Made by a program: the position numbers and the translations under genes. The notes beneath the pieces are model-generated. The model was not told the DNA's origin and did no database searches. It worked only from the letters and a program-made list of their open reading frames with translations. A stretch of DNA of 33,124 bases from Phycisphaerales bacterium (lineage in GTDB: Bacteria > Planctomycetota > Phycisphaerae > Phycisphaerales > UBA1924), in the NCBI GenBank assembly GCA_022072615.1, contig JAJVHS010000038.1, forward strand, positions 11,247 to 44,370. Reading direction: 5' to 3'. Below, in pieces: positions 15,884 through 23,471 of the stretch. Every line of letters begins with the position of its first letter. The stretch's first letter is position 1.

Positions 15884-18153
15884 CCTTCCTCACCCCCCTC
15901 ATCGCCGGCATCGCAGCCGCCATCGCGATCCCCTCGCTGGTGATCCTGTACTTCCTCAAGCTCCGCCGGCGCGAGCTCGAAGTCTCCACGACCCTGCTCT
16001 GGAAGAAGGCCATCCAGGACCTCCAGGCCAACGCTCCCTTCCAGCGTCTCCGCCGCAACATCCTGCTCATCCTCCAGCTCCTTGTCCTCGGCGGCGCGCT
16101 CTTCGCCGTCGCCCAGCCCGAGCTCAAGGGCGACGAGTTCCAGAACGCCCGCCAGATCATCCTCATCGACCGCTCGGCGAGCATGTCCGCGCTCGACGGC
16201 GACGGCCCGCTTCCCGATTCTCCGACCGCGCCGACCAAGACCCGCTTCGAGGTCGCCAAGGAAGAGGCCCGCAAGCTCGTCGATTCGCTGCCCGAGGCGG
16301 GCATCTTCACTGCCACCGGCGGCGCTGAGGCCATGGTCATCGCCTACGACGTCACCGCGGAGGTGCGCCAGCAGTTCACCTCGGACAAGGCGCTGCTCAA
16401 GGCCGCCATCGACGCCATCCAGCCCACCGACGCGCCCACGCTCATGGGCGAGGCCATGCGCCTCGCCAAGGCCCACTCGCCCAAGCGCGGCATCGTCGCC
16501 GACCCGCTCAGCGGCGAGAAGATGAGCATCGAGGGCATCGACGCAGGCATCCCCGTCACCATCCACATCTGGTCCGACGGCAAGGTCGCCGACCTCGCCG
16601 ACGTCAAGCCCGGGCTCAGCGACGAAGTCATCTTCCACCGCGTCGGCCAGCCCGACAGCGCCAACCTCGGCGTCGTGGGTCTGCGCTGGGAACGCTCCTA
16701 CGAAGACCCGACGAAGCTCAGCATCTTCACCAGCGTCCAATCCACATTCCCGCAGGCCCGCAGCGTTGACATCGAGCTCGCCGTCGATGGCCAGGTCGCG
16801 GGCATCAAGTCCCTCGAATTGCCCGCCGCCGAAATCAAGGTCCTGCCGGGCCAGGCCCAGCCCGCGACCGACGGCGAAGCGTCGCAGCCGTCCACCGTGC
16901 GGTCGGTCACCCCCGCAACCTCCGGCGTCGTCTTCCAGATCACCCGCAGCGAGGGCGCGGTCGCTCGTGTCCGCCTCCGAGCCTCCAGCAGCGACACGCC
17001 CCCGCCCGGGGACGCCCTGGAATCCGACAACGTCGCCTTCCTCGTGATCCCGCCCGCCAAGAAGCTGGCCGTCGCCGCCGTCACGCGCGGCAACCACTTC
17101 CTCGCCGCCGCGCTGCAGGGCCTGCCGCTCGCCAAGCTCGACACCCTGACCCCCGACCAATACGAGCAGAAGGTCGCCGCGAAGCAGACCGCCGAGTACG
17201 ACGTCATCATCCTCGACGGATGGCTCCCCGGCGCCGCCTCCACGACCCCTTCATCCGGCGGCCCCGCCGCCGGGTCAGCGCCAGCGCTCCCGCCCGGTCG
17301 TTACCTCATCCTCGGAGCGGTCCCGCCGGGCATGGGCATCACCGAGACCGCGTCCGACCAGCCCGGATCTGGCGACCGCGCCTCCACCGAATCCGTCTTC
17401 ATCGACTGGAGCCGCGACCACCCCATCCTGCGGAACCTCACCCTCGACCCCGTCATCATCGCCGAGTCCCGCCCCGTCACCGTGGAGCGCGGGTCCGGCG
17501 CGGTCGCGATCGCCCAGACCAGCCGCGGCCCGGGCATCGTCGATGCGTCCTCATCCGACGGTCAGTGGCGAGCGATCGTCGTCCCCTTCGACATCGCCAA
17601 GAGCAACTGGCCCTTCGATGTCAGCTTTGTTGTCTTCATGGCCTCCGCCGTGGACTACCTCGGCGGCGCCGCCGATTCGAGCCCGGTGAGCGTCGAGGCC
17701 GGCAAGCTGCCGCAGGGCATGGTCCAGCCCGGGTCCGTCCTCTCCGACCGCCTCCCGCTCGACGCCAGGAACGCCCGGATCACCATCCCGCCGGCCCCCA
17801 GCCGAAACGGCTCCGCCGGCCAGGAGTCGCTGACGGTGGCCGCCGATGGCCGCATCGTCTTCGGCCCCATCAGCCACTGCGGCGTGTACGAGGTGGAATG
17901 GGTCGGATCGGCCGGGCCCGCCGACGCGCTCCGCGACGGTCGCTCGCTTCGGCCGTACGCCGCTAATCTGATGGACTCCCCGGAATCCGATGTCGCGTCT
18001 TCCGATGAACTGGCGCTGGCGTCAAAGGTCGTTCAGGCCAGGGCCGCAGGCTCTCAGAAGACCGACCGCAAGCTGTGGCCGTGGTTCCTGCTCGGCGCGC
18101 TGGCGGTCGTCATGCTCGAGTGGTTCGTGTACAACCGCAAGGTCCATGTCTGA
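15880..18153 (+). CDS. BatA-like VWA membrane protein (757 aa)
   Basis: The N-terminus has the BatA-type arrangement: a membrane helix at about 8-26, KLRRRELEVSTTLLWKKAIQ, then a second helix at about 60-78 and a VWA domain. The metal-ion site D97-R-S99-A-S101 is complete, with DAPTLMGEAM and IHIWSDGKVADLAD downstream. A long periplasmic part follows, containing a GATase-like segment (KLAVAAVTRGNHFLAAALQG, then YDVIILDGWLPG). The protein ends with a membrane helix (WPWFLLGALAVVMLEWFVYN) and a short basic tail. VWA proteins of this type work with MoxR and DUF58. Spacing is tight: an ATGA overlap with the lipoprotein gene upstream, a GGGAGG eight bases before the start, and an eight-base overlap with the next gene. 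Confidence 0.9.
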   Translation: MTFLTPLIAGIAAAIAIPSLVILYFLKLRRRELEVSTTLLWKKAIQDLQANAPFQRLRRNILLILQLLVLGGALFAVAQPELKGDEFQNARQIILIDRSASMSALDGDGPLPDSPTAPTKTRFEVAKEEARKLVDSLPEAGIFTATGGAEAMVIAYDVTAEVRQQFTSDKALLKAAIDAIQPTDAPTLMGEAMRLAKAHSPKRGIVADPLSGEKMSIEGIDAGIPVTIHIWSDGKVADLADVKPGLSDEVIFHRVGQPDSANLGVVGLRWERSYEDPTKLSIFTSVQSTFPQARSVDIELAVDGQVAGIKSLELPAAEIKVLPGQAQPATDGEASQPSTVRSVTPATSGVVFQITRSEGAVARVRLRASSSDTPPPGDALESDNVAFLVIPPAKKLAVAAVTRGNHFLAAALQGLPLAKLDTLTPDQYEQKVAAKQTAEYDVIILDGWLPGAASTTPSSGGPAAGSAPALPPGRYLILGAVPPGMGITETASDQPGSGDRASTESVFIDWSRDHPILRNLTLDPVIIAESRPVTVERGSGAVAIAQTSRGPGIVDASSSDGQWRAIVVPFDIAKSNWPFDVSFVVFMASAVDYLGGAADSSPVSVEAGKLPQGMVQPGSVLSDRLPLDARNARITIPPAPSRNGSAGQESLTVAADGRIVFGPISHCGVYEVEWVGSAGPADALRDGRSLRPYAANLMDSPESDVASSDELALASKVVQARAAGSQKTDRKLWPWFLLGALAVVMLEWFVYNRKVHV

Positions 18154-20629
18154 GCCCAGCGCCCCGGGGAGATCGTGCGTGCCTCGACTCGCGGCAACCC
18201 TCACACGAGCCGCCGTGTTCCTTGCCAGCCTCGCGCCGGCCGTGTGCCCCGCGCCGGCCGGAGCGATTCCGCAGGAGTCCGCCTTCAGGCGATCCGAAAA
18301 TCCCCGGTTGCCCGGCGCCGCCTTCATCGAGCGCGCCGAGTTCGGCTGGTCCGGGCACATGGCGACCGAGCACTGGAACCCGATCACCGTCTGGATCGCC
18401 GACGGCGGCAAGCCCTTCTCCGGCGCCCTGGTCGTCACGCTCACGCAGGACGCCACACAGCAGGGACGCATCATCGTCCCCGCCGCCGCCACTCCCGGGC
18501 AGGTCATCCCGATCGACCTCGCCGCCGCCATCCCGCACGAATTCCGCGTGGCCGAGCTCGCGCTCGTCGATCAGTCCGGCGCGACCGTCGATTCCGTCCG
18601 AGCCGTCACCACCTTCCCTGGTCGGGACGAGATCCCGCTCGAGTATTCCGCGAACTCTCACGGCGAGCCGATCGTGGCGATCGGCCAGCCCTCGATCACT
18701 CGCACCACGCTCGCGACCAGGCTCCCACCCCCGGCGTCGCCGCCCCTCTGGGACATCGCCGCCTCACCCCCTCAGACCAGCCCCCCGGCGTCCGAGACGT
18801 GGCTCAGGCTGCGCGTGGCGGCCATCGCCCCTGACCGCGCCCCCCGCGCGTCCATCGCCTACGACGGGGTCTCGGCGGTCGTTGTCCAGGCTTCCGCTCT
18901 GGGGCGGATGGAAGCCCGCTCGCGTGAAGCGCTCACGACCTGGCTTCTCACCGGCGGGCGTGTCGTCCTCGTCGTCGATGACCCCGGCGGCGCGTGGCGC
19001 ACGCTGCTCCCCGCGCATCCCGACTACAACCTCGTGAACGTCGGCGACACCGTCGCCGTCGCCACGCCCGAGCGCCTCGCGACCTCGTTGCTGGCGGATC
19101 AGCGGGAACTGGCGACGCACGCCCGCCGCCTGCAGGACTCGGTGAATTCGAACCCGAGCTTCGTGGTCGAAACCGAGGCCGAGGTCGAACCCGACGCCCC
19201 CGGCGAAGACAAAGCCGCCGCGGGCCAATCGCCGCCCGGCGATCGCGCCGAGGAAAGCGAACCAGCGATCATCGACGCGGCGCCCTCGTTCAACGCGCGG
19301 ACGATCTCTCTCACAGCCGCCGCCGTCAGCGCCGGATGGTCGCTGGACCTGCTCGTCGGTGACGCCGCCGCAGCCACAAGCGGTCTCTCCGCCACCGGGC
19401 CCGTGGGCCTCGGGCGGCTCACCATCCTCGGCGTCGATCCGGAACGGACCACCTCGGTCCTGTCCCGGGACGCCAACACCGCCGCGTGGTTCGGAATCAT
19501 GCGCGACGTCGCCAGGGCCGCCGCGGACCGCCACTCCCAGATCGATTACTGGGTCCGGTCGGGGGACACCGTGGAAGAAGCCCGCGCCATCCAGGCCGGC
19601 CTGAACGACCTTGCCCTTGACCGCAACCCGAGCCTGCTCGTGTTCGTCCCCGTCATGGGCTGCGCGTTCCTGCTCGCCGCGCTCGTCGGCCCGGTCGATT
19701 TCGTCCTGCTCAAGCGCCTGAACGCCCGCCAGCGTTCCTGGGCAACGGCGCTTGGGTGGTGCGTGCTGCTCTCGGCGGTGGCGTCGTGGCTCCCGTCGAT
19801 GCTCAGGACCGCGCCCACGACCGTCGACCGCATCGAACTCGTCGATGTCAGACTTCCCCTTGCGGAAGGCTCTCCCCCGATCGCCGCCACGACCGGACTC
19901 ACCTCTGTCTTCGGAGGCAAAGCCGGCGATGTCCCGCTCGAAGGATTCCCCGCGGGAGCGTTTGTCCGCGGCGTCTCCGCCATGGCGGGCACGACCGCCC
20001 GTCCCACGCTGCCGCCGCTCACCATGCTCCAGGCCACGCGCCAGTCGCAGGATGACCAGGCGCTCACCACCGCGCCCGATCAGGCCTGGGTCGGACAGTG
20101 GACCATGCGAGCGATGCTCGATCAATCCCGCATCGACACCGCAATCGGCGGACGCGCCGAGCGCACCGGCGACGGCGGCTACAGGATTCACGTGTGGGGC
20201 TTGCCGCAATCATCCGTTGCGGGCGCCTGGATGGACGCCGGCGCCAGCACCTTCGCCGTCGCGCCCGGGGCATCGTCCATCGGTCCCGATGGTCGGTTGA
20301 CGCTCGATTTTCCCGGCGCATCCGCCAGCACCCGCCCCGACCCGCCGGTGTTCAACCAGTTCGAGGACTGGTCCGGCGAGCACGCCCGTCTCAAGCTGCG
20401 GGCCCTCGATCATCTCCCCGGTGCGAGCGGCCGATCGCGGACCCTGATCGACCTGCTCGCCACCGGCCGATGGGCGGTGGTGCGCATCGCGATGGAAACC
20501 AGCCTTACCCCAGTCACCTCGCCAGTCTACCCCGACTCGCGCTGCCGCTTTACCTACCTGCGCATCTGTCTCCCGGTGGAGGCCGCTCCCGCCGATCAGC
20601 CGCCGCCCGCTCCGGAGTCCGCAACATGA
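18146..20629 (+). CDS. Secreted/membrane protein of the MoxR-VWA cluster (827 aa)
   Basis: An N-terminal signal peptide (about residues 12-40, VFLASLAPAVCPAPAGA) leads into a long Ala/Pro-rich periplasmic region. Within it lies a possible GATase-like segment (EALTTWLLTGGRVVLVVDDP). A pair of membrane helices follows, around LLVFVPVMGCAFLLAALVGP then VDFVLLKRLNARQRSWATAL and LSAVASWLPSM. GPVDFVLLKRL is a feature I associate with proteins encoded beside MoxR/DUF58 genes in planctomycetes. A soluble C-terminal domain of about 270 residues comes last. The start at 18146 overlaps the BatA-like gene; its stop overlaps the ABC ATPase start (ATGA). The precise function is unknown; a structural partner of the VWA proteins is the likely role. 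Confidence 0.83.
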   Translation: MSEPSAPGRSCVPRLAATLTRAAVFLASLAPAVCPAPAGAIPQESAFRRSENPRLPGAAFIERAEFGWSGHMATEHWNPITVWIADGGKPFSGALVVTLTQDATQQGRIIVPAAATPGQVIPIDLAAAIPHEFRVAELALVDQSGATVDSVRAVTTFPGRDEIPLEYSANSHGEPIVAIGQPSITRTTLATRLPPPASPPLWDIAASPPQTSPPASETWLRLRVAAIAPDRAPRASIAYDGVSAVVVQASALGRMEARSREALTTWLLTGGRVVLVVDDPGGAWRTLLPAHPDYNLVNVGDTVAVATPERLATSLLADQRELATHARRLQDSVNSNPSFVVETEAEVEPDAPGEDKAAAGQSPPGDRAEESEPAIIDAAPSFNARTISLTAAAVSAGWSLDLLVGDAAAATSGLSATGPVGLGRLTILGVDPERTTSVLSRDANTAAWFGIMRDVARAAADRHSQIDYWVRSGDTVEEARAIQAGLNDLALDRNPSLLVFVPVMGCAFLLAALVGPVDFVLLKRLNARQRSWATALGWCVLLSAVASWLPSMLRTAPTTVDRIELVDVRLPLAEGSPPIAATTGLTSVFGGKAGDVPLEGFPAGAFVRGVSAMAGTTARPTLPPLTMLQATRQSQDDQALTTAPDQAWVGQWTMRAMLDQSRIDTAIGGRAERTGDGGYRIHVWGLPQSSVAGAWMDAGASTFAVAPGASSIGPDGRLTLDFPGASASTRPDPPVFNQFEDWSGEHARLKLRALDHLPGASGRSRTLIDLLATGRWAVVRIAMETSLTPVTSPVYPDSRCRFTYLRICLPVEAAPADQPPPAPESAT

Positions 20630-21561
20630 TCGAAGCCCGCGGCCTGTCCAAGAACTACGGGACCCTCAAGGCCCTGGACAATCTCTCGCTCACCATCGGC
20701 CCCGGCGAGGTCTTCGGCTTCATCGGTCCCAACGGCGCCGGCAAGAGCACGACGATGAAGATCCTCTCGTGCCTCCTGCGCCCCGACGCCGGTCGCGCGT
20801 CGGTCTGCGGCCTGGATGTGCGCACCCGCGGCGACGATGTCCGCCGCGTGCTGGGCTACATGCCCGATTTCCTGGGCGTCTACGACGACCTCACCGTCGA
20901 CGAGTACCTCCAGTTCTTCGCCGCCGCCTTCGCCATCGACCGCCGCCGCCGCCGCGCCACCATCGACGGCGTGCTCGAGCTCACCGATCTGGTCGAGAAG
21001 AAACACTCGCCCGTGGACGGGTTGTCGCGCGGCATGCAGCAGCGACTGGGCATCGCCCGCGTGCTCATCCACGATCCCAAAGTGCTCCTCCTGGATGAAC
21101 CTTCGAGCGGCCTGGACCCCCGCGCCCGCATCGAGATGCGCGAGCTGCTCATCGAGCTGGGCAAGATGGGAAAGTGCCTCATGATCAGCTCGCACATTCT
21201 CAGCGAGCTCGCGGAAATGTGCACCTGCATCGGCATCATCGAGCGCGGGCGGCTGCTGTATTCCGGTTCCATCAAGGAGGCCTACGCCCGCGTCCGCGGA
21301 GGCGAACGCGTCACCGTACGCCTGGAACCCGGCGGCGCCGCCGCGGCGCAGGTCGCCGAGGCGCTCGCGGGCGATGCTCGCATCACCCGGGCCTCGGTCG
21401 CTGACCAGTCGCTCACGATCGACCTGGCGCCCGGCAACCACGGCCACCACTTCCTCTTCGAGATGCTCTGCGCCGCGGGTGCCCGCATCGACGCCTTCAC
21501 CCCCGAAGAGGTCAAGCTCGAGGAGGCCTTCCTCAGGCTCACCACCGGAGCCGTCCAGTGA
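20626..21561 (+). CDS. ABC transporter ATP-binding protein (exporter, CcmA/NatA-like)
   Basis: All ATPase motifs are visible: Walker A GPNGAGKST (34-42), signature LSRGM (133-137), Walker B VLLLDEPSSGLDP (153-165) and the H-loop His190 in ISSH. The Q-loop region reads YMPDFLGVYDDLTVDEYL, which lacks the usual Gln; this variant is common among ABC-2 exporter ATPases. A C-terminal extension of about 90 residues is typical of this subfamily. It overlaps its permease (GTGA at 21558) and the gene before it, with GGAG ten bases before the ATG, so ATPase and permease form one transporter. It would power export or membrane remodelling for the cluster; the cargo is unknown. Confidence 0.95.
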   Translation: MIEARGLSKNYGTLKALDNLSLTIGPGEVFGFIGPNGAGKSTTMKILSCLLRPDAGRASVCGLDVRTRGDDVRRVLGYMPDFLGVYDDLTVDEYLQFFAAAFAIDRRRRRATIDGVLELTDLVEKKHSPVDGLSRGMQQRLGIARVLIHDPKVLLLDEPSSGLDPRARIEMRELLIELGKMGKCLMISSHILSELAEMCTCIGIIERGRLLYSGSIKEAYARVRGGERVTVRLEPGGAAAAQVAEALAGDARITRASVADQSLTIDLAPGNHGHHFLFEMLCAAGARIDAFTPEEVKLEEAFLRLTTGAVQ

Positions 21562-23471
21562 CGACCTCGGGCGCCGGCAACGTCCCCATCCAAGCGCCCG
21601 CCGACCCGCGGCCGCGCCCGCTCATCACCCTTCTGCGCCGCCTTCGGTCGCTCAACCCCGTCGGCCTCCCCGGCTCCGGGCCGTGGGCGCTGTTTCAGAA
21701 GGATGTCCGCTCCGCGGGGCGCCGCCGCCTCACGTACTGGGCGCGCGGCCTGTACGCCTCGGCCTTCGCCGGCCTCGTCGGCCTGGTCCTCATCGCGGTG
21801 ATCTCCGACAGCCCCGGACAGAGCACCGCCGCGAGCCTTCAGCAGATCCAGCGCATCGCGCCCATCCTCGCCACGTCGGTGTTGTGGTTCCAGTACGTGG
21901 GCCTGTGCTTCGCCGCGCCCCTGCTCACCGGTCCCACGCTGTGCGAAGAGCGCCGCAGCCGCACCCTCCCCGCGCTGCTCACCACCCCGCTCAGCGCCGG
22001 CCAGATCGTGATCGGCAAATTCATGGGCGCGCTCTCGCAGCTCCTGGTCTTCGCGCTGGTCCCTGTCCCCGCGCTGCTGGCGTCGAGAGTCTTCGGCGGT
22101 CTTGATGCCTCCGCCGTGCTCGCGGGCACCGCCGTCGCCGTCGGCGCCGCCATCCTCGCCGGGTCGTGGGCCATGATCTTCTCGCTCAACGCCTCGCGCG
22201 GCGTCAGCGCCGCCATGGCCGCGTGGTCCATGATGCTCTTCTTCCACTTCCTTGTGCCGCTCGTCGCCGTGAGCCCGATCGGGCTCACGCGCCTGGGCAT
22301 CCCGACCCCGCCGTGGCTCGGCCCGTCGATGTGCCCGCCGATGGCCTTGTTCACGATCAGCCAGCAGATCACCGGCGCCGCCACGCCCGCCTCCATCACC
22401 CTGCTCAGCGTCGGCGGATCGCTGGGTGTCTCGCTCCTGCTCTGGCTCGTCACCACCATCTCGCTCAGATCGGCCCTCACGCGCACCGGCGGCGAGTTCC
22501 AGACCAAGGCCGAGCTCCGCCGCGAAGCCCGGGCCCTCCGACGAGCCGCGAAAGCGAGTCCGCAGCCGGCCGCGCCCGCCGGGCCGCAGTCCGCCGCTCA
22601 ACCCGCCCGTACGCCCACCCCGACCGCTCACCGCAGCCGCGTCATCGGCGACCATCCCGTGCTGTGGCGCGAGATCCGTCAGCCGGCCTTCGGCTCGCGC
22701 ACCCGCCTGGTCGTGATTGCCGTGGCCGCGCTCATCGTGGTCGGAGCGGTGTACTGGATTGGCGGGATCAGCGACCCGTTGGTTCATCAGGCGGTCGCGA
22801 TCATCAGCATGCTCATCTTCGCCGCGACCGCCTGCGTTTCGACGACGCCCACCATCGGGGGCGAGCGCGACGCCCGCACCTGGGACGTGCTCCTGACCAC
22901 GCCCCTCTCCCCGCGCCGCATCATCTGGGGCAAGTTCGTCGGCGGGATGGCCCGTCTCTGGCCGGTCCCCCTGGTGATGGCGGTCTGCCTGCTCGTCGTC
23001 GCGCCCATCGGCGGGATGTACTCGCCCTTGCCCCTGACGCTCTACTTCTGCAGCTTCCCACCCGTCGCCGCCATCCTGTGCGCCACCGGGGTCTTCTGGA
23101 GCCTCGTGATCCGCCGCGTCACCCTCGCCAGCGTGGTCAACTTCCTCCTCGCGGCGTCCTTCTGGCTGGGGCTCCCGCTCTTTGTCACCGTGTTCTTCGA
23201 GATCGCGGGCAACTCCGATATGGCCGAGCAGCTCGTCGGCGCGCTCTTCAGCGCCAACCCGGTCGCGCTGGGCATCACCGCCTCCAGCCGGCTGGGCTCC
23301 TACGTCTACCTCGGCGGCGGCGAAAGCTTCGACATCCTCTCGATGCAGTACCCGCCCCTGCAGTTCGTGACCCTCTGCATCGGGGTTTGGGCGACGTACG
23401 GACTCATCGCCGTCGTGATCCTCGAGGCGGCCGCCCGGCGCCTCGCCGCGACCCGCGACAAGCTGGCATGA
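21558..23471 (+). CDS. ABC-2 type permease, duplicated form (637 aa)
   Basis: Two similar membrane modules are joined by a Pro/Ala-rich cytoplasmic linker (near residues 320-365, KASPQPAAPAGPQSAAQPAR). Each module contains the same conserved block: GPTLCEERRSRTLPALLTTP with LSAGQIVIGKF in the first, and IGGERDARTWDVLLTTPLSP with RRIIWGKFVG in the second. This is the pattern of a fused pair of ABC-2 subunits, so a single protein may supply both membrane halves for the ATPase upstream. About twelve helices are expected. The GTG start overlaps the ATPase stop, and the stop overlaps the next ATG (ATGA). Confidence 0.9.
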   Translation: MTTSGAGNVPIQAPADPRPRPLITLLRRLRSLNPVGLPGSGPWALFQKDVRSAGRRRLTYWARGLYASAFAGLVGLVLIAVISDSPGQSTAASLQQIQRIAPILATSVLWFQYVGLCFAAPLLTGPTLCEERRSRTLPALLTTPLSAGQIVIGKFMGALSQLLVFALVPVPALLASRVFGGLDASAVLAGTAVAVGAAILAGSWAMIFSLNASRGVSAAMAAWSMMLFFHFLVPLVAVSPIGLTRLGIPTPPWLGPSMCPPMALFTISQQITGAATPASITLLSVGGSLGVSLLLWLVTTISLRSALTRTGGEFQTKAELRREARALRRAAKASPQPAAPAGPQSAAQPARTPTPTAHRSRVIGDHPVLWREIRQPAFGSRTRLVVIAVAALIVVGAVYWIGGISDPLVHQAVAIISMLIFAATACVSTTPTIGGERDARTWDVLLTTPLSPRRIIWGKFVGGMARLWPVPLVMAVCLLVVAPIGGMYSPLPLTLYFCSFPPVAAILCATGVFWSLVIRRVTLASVVNFLLAASFWLGLPLFVTVFFEIAGNSDMAEQLVGALFSANPVALGITASSRLGSYVYLGGGESFDILSMQYPPLQFVTLCIGVWATYGLIAVVILEAAARRLAATRDKLA